Positions 44,208 through 52,549 of a stretch of 64,000 nucleotides of DNA are shown here, in pieces. Within the stretch, counting starts at the first letter, position 1; each line of letters begins with the position of its first letter. Position numbers and translations under genes: made by a program. The notes beneath the pieces were generated by a model. It was not told the origin of the DNA. It saw only the letters and a program-made list of their open reading frames with translations, and made no database searches. Source of the stretch: Rhodocyclaceae bacterium UBA1310 (lineage in GTDB: Bacteria > Pseudomonadota > Gammaproteobacteria > Burkholderiales > Rhodocyclaceae); contig DBTS01000034.1 of the NCBI GenBank assembly GCA_002307175.1, forward strand, positions 44,767 through 108,766. Reading direction: 5' to 3'.

Positions 44208-45392
44208 TCAGAAACTGGTTACATCACTCGTGCTGACGTCACAGGCGGTGGTGTTCCATTCCTGTGCGATGCTGCTCGAACCGTTATGGGTACGCGAACC
44301 GATGTATGTGACACAAACCTTAGGTGTGCTCTTCACGCCATCACTGGAGAGCTTATAACCCTGGATCTTGAGATTGCGCAGGATCGCCTTGTCGGCTACC
44401 GCCACGCTGGAGGGCACAGTGCTGTCCCACTTGGAGTTGATGCCGACGATGGAGTCGATGGCATTGCCCGAAGCGGTGGTAACGCGGTCGGAGGCGACAT
44501 GCTTGACGGTCAGCCCATCCAGGTTCAGCGTGCGCGGGCCACCGTTGGCTGAACAATCCCCGCAGGTGCGCAGGATCTTGCCTGACGAGGAGTAGGCTCC
44601 CGTGGTATCAACCATGATGGCCGTGAAGTTGCGCACGTACATCGTGGAACCAATGGCGTTGTCCTGGAAGAACTTGTCCGGCTTGCCGCCGTCTGCCGTG
44701 GTGGCATCCAGATTCTGGTAGGCCGTCGAATCGTAGATGGAGTAGGTGCCACCAGCGCTGTAGTTACCTGCAGCGTGTTCGCAGACTTCGTCCCAGGTGA
44801 CATTCTTGAGCGTGCAGTTGCCAGCTAGGCAGGAGATGCCGTGAGCGCCGCCACCAGCCTTGACGTGCAGGTTGGAGACGACTGCGCCATTCTGTAGTGA
44901 AATGACCGGGTCCTGCCCCTCAGTGTCGCCGTTGCAGGAGGTGCCTAGCGTCACGCCACCGCAGTCAACCGTCACGCCATCAAACACAGCCCCTGTCTTG
45001 CAGGCAGTAGTGGATGTCGAGGATGAACTGCTGGAGGAAGAAGAACTGGATTTGCTGCTTGAAGACGATGACGTCGACGAGCTGGAAGCACTGCTGGTGG
45101 AAGAGGAACTGCTCGACGATGCTGTCGGCCCGACAGAGCACCAAGCCGAATCAGAGAAGGCACTGCCCCCGGTAAACAGCGACTGGGAACAGGTGAAACT
45201 GCCGGTCAGTGTGGCATACACAAAGACACCGGACTTACCGAGAGCAACGGTATGCGTGCCAGTCATGGTACAGGTGCTGCCAACCTGTGCGCATTTTGTA
45301 TAGCCGGAAGGATAGTCGGTGGCTGCGTAAACACTGGTACTGAACAGGATGCCAAGACCTGTCAATGCGCCCACAAGATACTTGCGATTCAT
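44208..45392 (-). CDS. Secreted family PL3 pectate lyase, copy 2
   Basis: The 394-residue protein is a paralogue of the lyase at 42365, with the same signal peptide, Cys-rich module, Ser-rich linker (about 90-130) and PL3 domain. The linker is about 20 residues shorter, and the catalytic parts are nearly identical (LQNGAVVSNLHVKAGGGAHG against LKNGAVVSNLHVKAGGGGHG). It begins MNRKYLVGALTGLGILFSTS. This shows a recent tandem duplication that included the promoter. Two copies may raise dose or adapt to different pectin forms. It depolymerises de-esterified pectin, so it would follow the pectinesterase at 11929. Confidence 0.9.
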   Translation of the reverse strand: MNRKYLVGALTGLGILFSTSVYAATDYPSGYTKCAQVGSTCTMTGTHTVALGKSGVFVYATLTGSFTCSQSLFTGGSAFSDSAWCSVGPTASSSSSSSTSSASSSSTSSSSSSKSSSSSSSSSSSTSTTACKTGAVFDGVTVDCGGVTLGTSCNGDTEGQDPVISLQNGAVVSNLHVKAGGGAHGISCLAGNCTLKNVTWDEVCEHAAGNYSAGGTYSIYDSTAYQNLDATTADGGKPDKFFQDNAIGSTMYVRNFTAIMVDTTGAYSSSGKILRTCGDCSANGGPRTLNLDGLTVKHVASDRVTTASGNAIDSIVGINSKWDSTVPSSVAVADKAILRNLKIQGYKLSSDGVKSTPKVCVTYIGSRTHNGSSSIAQEWNTTACDVSTSDVTSF

Positions 45393-45494
45393 TTGGTTTG
45401 TCTCCAGAAATGATGTTTTTTGCTTGAACTCAGAAACGACTGTGTTTCTACATTTTGAAAATATTCTTATGGGTCATGTAAGAAACACTCCGAC

Positions 45495-45523
45495 ACACTA
45501 GTAAGCAGAAGTAGCAATGTCAA
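45495..45523 (-). promoter_or_regulatory. Promoter of second pectate lyase gene
   Basis: On the minus strand, TTGACA (45518-45523) and TAGTGT (45495-45500) are 17 bases apart. The leader to the ATG is about 95 bases. Confidence 0.75.
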
Positions 45524-45942
45524 TGGATTAAATTGCTTTATTTGTATTTAATAATGTTATTGAATAAAAGTGCGGGTTGCTGATTTTTAAAAATAAGAAT
45601 TTTTTAAAGTGAGTTTCTAAGCACAAACCCTAGTGTGTATAAGTGGAAACCCCTATAAAAATATGTCATTGAGTCTGTCTGATCTGTTTTTTGCTTTAAG
45701 GAGAGGCGATTCAGCTGAGCGGCTTTACGTAAAATTACATTCTTATGGTGTGCTTCAGAATTTGCCACAACCTGAAATCAGAGGATGCTTCAAACGACGC
45801 CATGCTCGGAAAATTCAAAGGGTATCAGCTGCAGAAATTATGGTTCTGCAACAGACTTTATATGCAGGGTGGGTAATCTGTTAGCAACAGTCCCCGTGTT
45901 TCCTGCATTGGTCTCCTGTTGCTAAGCTAAGGTATTAAATCC

Positions 45943-46134
45943 TTATGGGGTAGGCGATCCAGATAGGGTACGATAAATTCGAAATGATGGTTTGGCCTGG
46001 GGAAGGAGAAGTTGGTGGGTAAGGGATTCGATGAATAGCACTGTGTCGGCAGTGAAATCGATTGATTCATAGAATGTATAATCACTTGGCATCATGATGG
46101 TGATTTTATGACGGCTTGTATCAATGGTGCTCAA
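45943..46134 (-). CDS. Doubtful 63-residue hypothetical protein
   Basis: The frame begins MSTIDTSRHKITIMMPSDYT and has balanced composition (ESIDFTADTVLFIESLTHQL), unlike the usual shadow frames, in an otherwise empty AT-rich region. I recognise no family and see no strong ribosome binding site. It is unrelated to the tandem 63-residue proteins. Confidence 0.3.
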   Translation of the reverse strand: MSTIDTSRHKITIMMPSDYTFYESIDFTADTVLFIESLTHQLLLPQAKPSFRIYRTLSGSPTP

Positions 46135-46347
46135 AGCGGATAGAATTCATTGTTGGCGCCGAATGCTATCGGAGGGACTGGCGCGTTCCGTTGCCCGGGA
46201 AGCCTTTCTGGAGAGCCTTCCCGGTTTTGATGTTCGCCTCCCCGCCCAGGATGGGCGGTAGCCGGTATCCGGAATCCCAGGATTTATGCTGGCGGCAGGT
46301 TTGAACTTGATAGGAAGTGATTTTCGGGTGTCAGGATATAAGGTGCG

Positions 46348-48336
46348 ATGAGCGGCATGGAAGAAGAAAATAAAACCCAAGATGAATCTCTGCTGGATGT
46401 TGATAAGGCAACGGAGGGTTGGATTCTTGTTGAGGCGACAATCGCCGAAAGAGTCCATGTCTTTGCGTCAGGGGCGCCCTGGCGGTGCCGGTTTTCTGCT
46501 GTGCAATTGTGGAAGCTTGCGGCCTTGTGGGGCTTTGTGAGCCTTCTGCTCTACGCTGTCACCGGGCATGTTGGGGTCTTCGCCGCGAACCCGGAAATTG
46601 TCGTGGCGCTGGATCTGCTTTGGCTACTTGTGCTGCTGGGGTGGCATGATAGGAGAATGCTCCGGCGCCTTGCGCAATCTATCGGCCCGGCGTGGCGCTT
46701 TTGTCTGCGCGATGATGGGCTGGAGGTTGATTCCGTCCTCAGTCATACGCTGTGGCGCTGGGAGGCTGTTAGCGGACTGGTACGGCGGAGTGACTCGCTT
46801 CTCGTGTTTCTCGGCGCAAATCAAGCCTTGATGTTGCCGTCCCGGTGTTTTGCTTCTCCCGAAGTGTATTCCCGCTGGGTCGAATGCCTGCAACGCCTCA
46901 GCGGGCTTGAGGTACGCACAGCCGCTTCTGTGTCGTGGCATCTTCCCGCTTGGCGGGTGTTCAGCATTCTGGCCGACTTTGGCCGCAATGTTGTGACGGG
47001 GCTGCGCTTTCTGCTGTTTCTGCGGAGTGCTGCTGCACATTTGCGCGTCGGTGATGCCCAGATTCCCCTGTTTGCGGTGTCCTGGCTGCTGGTGAGGTTT
47101 GCGGCAGACTTTTTTTCGCTCTGGCTGGATCAGGGGATGGAAGCGGCTCTGGGCGGTGACTTTTTCGTATATGGCATCATCAGCGGCCTGGCGCTGGTCT
47201 TGCTGGTGCTCATTTGTGCCTGGGGCGTGGCACGCCGCTCGGCGAGGCCCAACATGCTTGCGGCTTTCCTGGCACTGGCTGTTCCATTGTGGTGGATAGA
47301 AATCGTTCAGGCAGGAACGTTCTGGTGGGCCAACGCCACCTGGTACCCGGCGTTTGTCTGGTTGATGTGGGCGTGGGCCTTGTGCGCAGCTGCAGTGGCC
47401 TTGATGCGGGTGCTGCAGCTCGCGTTGCTGCAAAGAGCATCGGCATTGTGCTGTGTTGCGTTGCTGTATGGTGCTGCGCATCTGCTTCAGGCTGACAATT
47501 TCGTCTTGTGGACTCCCTCCTACGATGAAAATGCTGCCGCAGAGGCCTGGAGTGAGCAAAATGTGACCAATGAGTCGGTGTTGTATTCACAGCCGGAACT
47601 TCTTGATGATGCGCTGGGTGCCATCCAGCCGGGCAGGAAAGGCGTGCCGGAGCTTTATCTGCTGGCGTATGGCGGATATGGGGAGCAGGATGTCTTTCTG
47701 CATGAAGTCGAAAGTGTCGACAAGCTCTTTGCCGAGCGGTTTGGCACACGCGGGCATAGCGTTGTGCTCGTGAATAGCCCGCAGACGCTCGAAAAACATC
47801 CGATGGCCACCACCATTGCCCTGCGGGAAGCTCTGGCAGAAATCGGCAAGAAGATGAATCGGGATGAAGACGTGCTCTTTCTGTTCATGACATCCCATGG
47901 CGCGCGGGACCATCACTTTTCACTGGAACTGGGTCCCTATGTGTTCAACGAGCTTACTCCGCAGATATTGCGTGGCATGCTCGATGAATCAGGCGTCAAA
48001 AACCGTGTGATTCTCGTCTCGGCCTGCTATTCAGGCGGCTTTATCCGTGATTTGTCGGATCGCAACACACTTGTCATGAGTTCTTCCAGGGAAGACCGAA
48101 GTTCTCATGGATGCCAGCAGGGGGCGGATTGGACGTTTTTCGGCAAAGCGTATTTTGACGAGGCATTGCGGCATACCCGTTCTTTCGAAAAGGCATTTGA
48201 TGAGGCCCGTGCAATCGTTGCTGAACGCGAGGAGCAGGAGAATGTCACCCCTTCGGAGCCACAAATTGCAATAGGCAGCGCTATCCGCCCCGTGCTTGCA
48301 ACCTGGGAGAAGGGGCTGGAACCTGCCCACCCTTAA
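46348..48336 (+). CDS. Membrane-anchored C13 (legumain-type) protease
   Basis: The 662-residue protein has a soluble N-terminal part, about ten hydrophobic segments between residues 50 and 390, and a C-terminal peptidase domain of the C13 (legumain/caspase-like) family. The catalytic pair is visible as TSHGARDH with His517 and VSACYSGGF with Cys560. The start of the domain, YLLAYGGYGEQDVFLHEVES, also fits. Bacterial C13 members are little studied; legumains cut after Asn or Asp. The membrane part may place the protease at the inner membrane. Its substrate and function are unknown. The upstream region is 950 bases without a clear gene. Confidence 0.82.
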   Translation: MSGMEEENKTQDESLLDVDKATEGWILVEATIAERVHVFASGAPWRCRFSAVQLWKLAALWGFVSLLLYAVTGHVGVFAANPEIVVALDLLWLLVLLGWHDRRMLRRLAQSIGPAWRFCLRDDGLEVDSVLSHTLWRWEAVSGLVRRSDSLLVFLGANQALMLPSRCFASPEVYSRWVECLQRLSGLEVRTAASVSWHLPAWRVFSILADFGRNVVTGLRFLLFLRSAAAHLRVGDAQIPLFAVSWLLVRFAADFFSLWLDQGMEAALGGDFFVYGIISGLALVLLVLICAWGVARRSARPNMLAAFLALAVPLWWIEIVQAGTFWWANATWYPAFVWLMWAWALCAAAVALMRVLQLALLQRASALCCVALLYGAAHLLQADNFVLWTPSYDENAAAEAWSEQNVTNESVLYSQPELLDDALGAIQPGRKGVPELYLLAYGGYGEQDVFLHEVESVDKLFAERFGTRGHSVVLVNSPQTLEKHPMATTIALREALAEIGKKMNRDEDVLFLFMTSHGARDHHFSLELGPYVFNELTPQILRGMLDESGVKNRVILVSACYSGGFIRDLSDRNTLVMSSSREDRSSHGCQQGADWTFFGKAYFDEALRHTRSFEKAFDEARAIVAEREEQENVTPSEPQIAIGSAIRPVLATWEKGLEPAHP

Positions 48337-48350
48337 CTCAAGCCCGCATA

Positions 48351-48386
48351 GTGCGCACAGCGCGTGACTGACCGCGCTGTGCGCAC
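48351..48386. terminator. Perfect 14-bp inverted repeat between convergent genes
   Basis: GTGCGCACAGCGCG and CGCGCTGTGCGCAC are exact inverted copies with an 8-base loop, placed between the C13 protease and EF-hand genes. No T run follows on either strand. Confidence 0.6.
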
Positions 48387-48391
48387 AAACC

Positions 48392-49162
48392 TCAGGCAAT
48401 GGCCGATAGCGCAGTTGCAGCCGTGCTATTGTCCGAGTTGAGCAGACTGCTACTGCTGGACGAACCGTAGGATTGCGCCAGCATGAGGATGGTCAGCATC
48501 AGTTTGAGCTGGGAATCGTTCGTCGATGTGCTTGATGTGCTGCTGCTGTCGGTGCTGGAGCCGTTTGCCGAGCCGACGGAGCTGACGCTGTTTTGTGGCG
48601 ACAGGTTGTTGGCCTTGGCATAGGCCATTGCTTCGTCATTGCTGACTTTGCCATCACTGTTCGTATCCGCCTTGCTGAAATTGGCCACGATACCGCTGAT
48701 AAGTGAGGCCCGGTTGGTGTCTGATGTAGAGCTCGTACTGTTCGAACTTGTCAGTTCAGAGAGCTGCTGTTGCAGTTCAGTCTTGGTAAAGCCCTGAGTC
48801 GTTGAGCTTGAACTGCTCGTGGTGGTGGAGTCCGGCGGTGGCGGAGGCATGTTCCCCATGGCACTGTTCATGCGCATGCTGCCGAGCTGACTATCTATCT
48901 TGTCTGCCAGATTTTGCAGTCCGGTGGCAAGCTCGGATTCCGTGATCTTGCCATCGCTGTTGGTATCCAAGGATTTAAACAGATTATCCAGACTCGACGA
49001 TGTATCACTGGTGGTGCTGGTGCTGCTCGTGGAACTGGTGCTGGACAGGCTGGCTAGTGCTGTTTGCAACTCGCTTTTGTCGATGTATCCCTGTTTTTTT
49101 GTGTCGAGTGTGGAGAACAGGCTTGCCGCCAGGTTGCTGGTGAGACTACTGATAGTGCTCAT
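48392..49162 (-). CDS. Ser/Thr-rich EF-hand protein
   Basis: The 256-residue protein holds two good EF-hand loops, DTNSDGKITESE at 66-77 and DTNSDGKVSNDE at 166-177, and a degenerate one, DTKKQGYIDKSE, at 20-31. Long Ser/Thr tracts separate them (LSSTSSTSSTSTTSDTSSS) and a MPPPPPDS segment lies near 105-112. There is no signal peptide. The loops should bind calcium, and the protein may be a calcium buffer or sensor. Similar Ser-rich EF-hand proteins in plant-associated bacteria have been described as effectors, but no secretion signal is visible here. It is monocistronic. Confidence 0.82.
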   Translation of the reverse strand: MSTISSLTSNLAASLFSTLDTKKQGYIDKSELQTALASLSSTSSTSSTSTTSDTSSSLDNLFKSLDTNSDGKITESELATGLQNLADKIDSQLGSMRMNSAMGNMPPPPPDSTTTSSSSSTTQGFTKTELQQQLSELTSSNSTSSTSDTNRASLISGIVANFSKADTNSDGKVSNDEAMAYAKANNLSPQNSVSSVGSANGSSTDSSSTSSTSTNDSQLKLMLTILMLAQSYGSSSSSSLLNSDNSTAATALSAIA

Positions 49163-49530
49163 ATTCGGCTCCTTTCGTACAATGGAACTGACGTTTCCCC
49201 GCTGCCAGGCAGCCTGCAGGAAACGGCATTCTCAGCCTGCCTTGATGCTGCAGGTGGCATAACTGGTGGCTTTCTCTACGCAAGATATCGGCCTGAGAGA
49301 TATTGATTTTTTAACCAAAACTGTTAATTGGATTAAAAAGTTATCAATGATTCAGGGTGTTACGGCGCTTAGAGAGGTACCGTACCCAAGCTGGCGGCAG
49401 CTTTTGCCTACCGTGGGGGCAAGGGCAGATTTTCAGGGGGCTGGAGACGCAGAGAAGACGGGCATTTCCGCAGGGCGGCAAGAAATGCCTGGGTTTTTGC
49501 CGGGGAAATGCCAGTTGGCAGGCAAAAAAC
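49163..49530. other. Intergenic spacer
   Basis: About 370 bases lie upstream of the EF-hand gene. The part near 49280-49340 is AT-rich and may hold its promoter. No gene is supported. Confidence 0.4.
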
Positions 49531-49557
49531 AGCCCTGTCAGTGATACCGACAGGGCT
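49531..49557 (-). terminator. Terminator of Spy/CpxP-like gene
   Basis: AGCCCTGTC and GACAGGGCT form a perfect 9-bp stem, followed on the minus strand by GTTTTTTGCC. It lies 70 bases after the stop. Confidence 0.82.
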
Positions 49558-49626
49558 CAAGAGACAAGCTGCCAATTCCCGCAGGGAGGAAAATCACGGG
49601 TGGCAGCCCGCCCCGGTCAGTCGGGA

Positions 49627-50226
49627 TTACTTGGCGTCACGCCCTGCTGGTGGCGGGGGCTGCATGCCATCATGGCCTTCGTGATGTTGCATGCGCTCGG
49701 TGACTTCCTTGCGTTGTTCGGGGCTCAGCACACTCCAGATCTTGCTCTGGGCATTGGTCTGAGCCAGTTCCAGGGCGGCAGTTGCCCGGGCTATCTGATC
49801 GGTCAGCGCCTTGGCGCGGGAGGCATCGAATTTGTCGGCGAATGGAAGGTCGCGCAAATCCTTGTGGACGTGATGCAGCGTCTTCATCTGCTCGCGCAGG
49901 GCGGGCAACTGTTCGTAGACGATGGTGAAGACCTTGTCTTCCTGGGCTTCCGTCAGCTTCAGGCCATGAAGCCAGGGAGGGGTTGGCAGACCAATTGCAA
50001 AATCCGGCTCGCCCGGGTGTCCCCCCGGTTGCCCCTCTTGCGTTCCAGGGCCTTGCCTGCCATGTTCCATGCCCATTGGCATCTCGTGCATCTGATGGCC
50101 AGAGCCGGCTTCCATATGGGCTGGTGGAGGGGCGGAAGGGGCAGAGCCAGTGGGAGCGGGTTCGGCCATTGCGAGCCATGGCGTACACGCCAGTGCTGCC
50201 AGCAGCAGCCGTGTCTTGGTGTTCAT
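49627..50226 (-). CDS. Spy/CpxP-family periplasmic protein
   Basis: The 199-residue product starts at MNTKTRLLLAALACTPWLAM, a signal peptide ending in AMA. A Pro/His/Gly-rich segment follows, then a helical part with LTEAQEDKVFTIVYEQ and LSPEQRKEVTERMQHHEG, which are the LTxxQ motifs of Spy and CpxP. These proteins act as periplasmic chaperones or sensors of envelope stress. It diverges from a CpxRA-like pair, which strongly suggests a CpxP-like feedback role. The ending PPPPAGRDAK is low-complexity. Confidence 0.83.
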   Translation of the reverse strand: MNTKTRLLLAALACTPWLAMAEPAPTGSAPSAPPPAHMEAGSGHQMHEMPMGMEHGRQGPGTQEGQPGGHPGEPDFAIGLPTPPWLHGLKLTEAQEDKVFTIVYEQLPALREQMKTLHHVHKDLRDLPFADKFDASRAKALTDQIARATAALELAQTNAQSKIWSVLSPEQRKEVTERMQHHEGHDGMQPPPPAGRDAK

Positions 50227-50356
50227 CGAGAATACCTCCTGGGTTGATGTTCGGAACAACCTGGCTAAAAAGTGGGATTCAAGTGATCGGCATGAGCCCC
50301 GGCAGGTATGGAAATATTCTGTAATGTCAGGCTGTTAAGTGCCTTCAACCGCTTGT

Positions 50357-50379
50357 ATCGTTAAGGTAAAAATCGTTAA
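50357..50379. promoter_or_regulatory. Direct repeat in the spy-cpx divergent spacer
   Basis: ATCGTTAA occurs at 50357-50364 and 50372-50379, with GTAAA between. This resembles a CpxR box, GTAAA-N5-GTAAA, only in part. Confidence 0.4.
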
Positions 50380-50468
50380 AACCGCTGAGCGGGCTCCAGT
50401 CCCGGACCTTTGCGTCGTTATCATGCACAGCTATCGCAATGTATTGAATTTAAGCAGGAGAAAGTTGC

Positions 50469-51152
50469 ATGACCAGCGTTTTACTGGTGGACGATGATGC
50501 CGAACTGGTCGAGATGATGGCCGACTATCTGGAGCGGGATGGGTTTCATGTGGAAACCGCCGCAGATGGCGAACAGGGCTTGATCCGGGCCTTGTCAGGT
50601 GAATTCTCGATTATTGTGTTGGATGTGATGATGCCGCAGATGAGCGGTATCGACGTGCTCAACCAGATTCGCAAGCGCAGCCGCATTCCTGTGCTCATGC
50701 TGACGGCTCGTGGCGATGATATTGATCGCATCGTGGGCCTTGAGCAGGGTGCCGATGATTACGTACCCAAGCCGTGCACCGCGCGCGAGATTTCCGCCCG
50801 CATCCGGGCTATTCTGCGCCGGGTGGGAACAACTGAAGAAACTGCTACCCAGCCGGTGGTGGCTAGCATGCTGACAATGTGGCCGGAGCAGCGTCGCGCT
50901 ACCTGGCAGAGCCAGCCGCTTGAGCTGACCAGCACGGAGTTCAATCTGCTGGAAGTGCTGGCCCGCAACGCCGGCCGCACTGTGTCCAAGACGGAACTCT
51001 CGGAGCAGGCGCTGGGGCGTCCATTGCAGAAATTTGATCGCAGCATTGAGGTGCATCTCTCGAAAATTCGTGAGAAGCTCGGTCCTTTGCCGGATGGAAG
51101 ATCCTGTATTCAGACTATCTTCCGTCAAGGCTATCAGTTCATCAAGAGTTGA
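50469..51152 (+). CDS. OmpR-family response regulator, CpxR-like
   Basis: The 227-residue protein begins MTSVLLVDDDAELVEMMADY after an AGGAGAAAGTTGC site. The receiver domain has the acidic pair DD at 8-9, the phosphorylated Asp in VLDVMMPQMSG and the Lys of PKPC. The C-terminal winged helix (LELTSTEFNLLEVLARNAGR, RQGYQFIKS) binds DNA. LGRPLQKFDRSIEVHLSKIR is close to CpxR. It pairs with the kinase 12 bases downstream and probably drives the divergent Spy-like gene. Confidence 0.9.
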   Translation: MTSVLLVDDDAELVEMMADYLERDGFHVETAADGEQGLIRALSGEFSIIVLDVMMPQMSGIDVLNQIRKRSRIPVLMLTARGDDIDRIVGLEQGADDYVPKPCTAREISARIRAILRRVGTTEETATQPVVASMLTMWPEQRRATWQSQPLELTSTEFNLLEVLARNAGRTVSKTELSEQALGRPLQKFDRSIEVHLSKIREKLGPLPDGRSCIQTIFRQGYQFIKS

Positions 51153-51164
51153 TACGCAGGTAGT

Positions 51165-52427
51165 ATGGGCCGTCTTTTCTGGAAAATTTTCCTGACCATT
51201 CTGGTTGTGCAGATCCTGCTGACCAATGTGATCGGGTTTGTGCTGTGGCTGGAACGCCCCACCATGGCCGACTGGCAGCGGGAGCATCCCCACCCTGAAG
51301 CCGGTGGGCCGGATGATCGCCGTCACTTTGAAGGGCCAGGTGGTTTTCCGCAAAACTGGGCGGAGCGCGAGCCACGCCCTGATGAGCATTCTGCCCGCAC
51401 AGACATGCCTGCGCCTCCAGGGCGCTTTGGCGAGAAGGGGGTGTCCGGCCCGATACAGCAAGTGCATCCGGATATGCATGGCCCGTTCCCGCCTCCAGGA
51501 GGGCCGCGTGGCTTTCCCTGGCTTCCTATCGTGGGAAGTTGTATTGCGAGCCTGCTTTGTGCAGTGCTGATGGCACGCTATCTGTCGCGCCCGATCATGG
51601 CTTTGCGGCGGGCATTTGCTGCGGTGGCGAAGGGTAATTTCGATGTGCATCCGGTGGCTGAAATTGGCCGGCGGCGCGATGAACTTGCCGAGCTCGGGCA
51701 TGAATTTGAAAATACTGCCCGCCAGTTGCAGGGCTTGCTTGGCAATCAGCGCCGGCTGTTGCACGACGTGTCACACGAGGTTCGCTCGCCGCTGGCACGC
51801 ATGCAGCTGGCGATTGATCTGGCCCGCCAGCAGCCGGAGAAGACAGCTGTGTCGATGGAACGCATCGAGCGCGAGTCGGCACGCATTGATCGTCTGGTCG
51901 GGGAATTGCTCACCCTGTCGCGCCTGGAAGCTGGCGTATGCGGGACGATGGAAGAGATTCTGGATCTCACCGCACTGATTGGCGAAGTGGTTGATGATGC
52001 ACGTTTCGAAGCCGAAGCATCGCATCGCAAGGTGGATTTCAATGCCACCGGTGAAATTCTCATCAAGGGGCACGGCGAGTTGCTGCAACGTGCCATAGAA
52101 AACGTTGTGCGCAATGCGGTGCGCCATACCTTTGAGAATACGGTTGTCACGGTGAGCCTGCACGACGAAGGCGACGTGCTGCGCATCTGTGTGGATGATG
52201 ATGGCCCGGGCCTGCCGGATTCGGCACTGGATACCATCTTCGAGCCCTTCGTACGCTATCGGGAGGAATCGACCAACGATGGCTACGGGCTTGGTTTGGC
52301 GATCACCCGTCAGACGATTGAGGCGCATGGCGGGCGGGTACGTGCCATCAACCGTCCCCACGGCGGCTTGCGCATGGAGATGACACTGCCGGCACACCCA
52401 GACCTGCAACAGGCGGTGGAGGCTTAG
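51165..52427 (+). CDS. CpxA-like sensor histidine kinase
   Basis: The 420-residue protein has a membrane helix at about 5-25, a periplasmic loop rich in Pro, Gly and His (about 26-120), a second helix at about 122-142 and a HAMP region. The dimerisation domain carries the phospho-acceptor His in HDVSHEVRSPLARMQLA. The ATPase part has NVVRNAVRHT (N box), DDDGPGLP (G1) and GYGLGLAI (G2). It phosphorylates the regulator encoded just before it. The proline-rich sensor loop is unlike that of E. coli CpxA. Confidence 0.9.
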   Translation: MGRLFWKIFLTILVVQILLTNVIGFVLWLERPTMADWQREHPHPEAGGPDDRRHFEGPGGFPQNWAEREPRPDEHSARTDMPAPPGRFGEKGVSGPIQQVHPDMHGPFPPPGGPRGFPWLPIVGSCIASLLCAVLMARYLSRPIMALRRAFAAVAKGNFDVHPVAEIGRRRDELAELGHEFENTARQLQGLLGNQRRLLHDVSHEVRSPLARMQLAIDLARQQPEKTAVSMERIERESARIDRLVGELLTLSRLEAGVCGTMEEILDLTALIGEVVDDARFEAEASHRKVDFNATGEILIKGHGELLQRAIENVVRNAVRHTFENTVVTVSLHDEGDVLRICVDDDGPGLPDSALDTIFEPFVRYREESTNDGYGLGLAITRQTIEAHGGRVRAINRPHGGLRMEMTLPAHPDLQQAVEA

Positions 52428-52549
52428 GCTACCGAAGAAAAATGCCGACTGCCAGGCCGGTAGTCCGGATACTAGAATAAGTGATGGCCTTGTTATGGGA
52501 TGCATTGTCGCTACGATGTGAGTTCCCGTTGTTCTCCAAGGAGCTCACC

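Larger units (their letters stand above)
45393..46347. other. Long AT-rich intergenic region
   Basis: About 950 bases, with clearly lower GC than the genes around it. It holds the promoter of lyase copy 2 and must hold that of the C13 protease gene. A frame at 45633-45884 on the plus strand is not convincing. A minus-strand frame at 45943-46134 is listed separately with low confidence. Confidence 0.45.
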
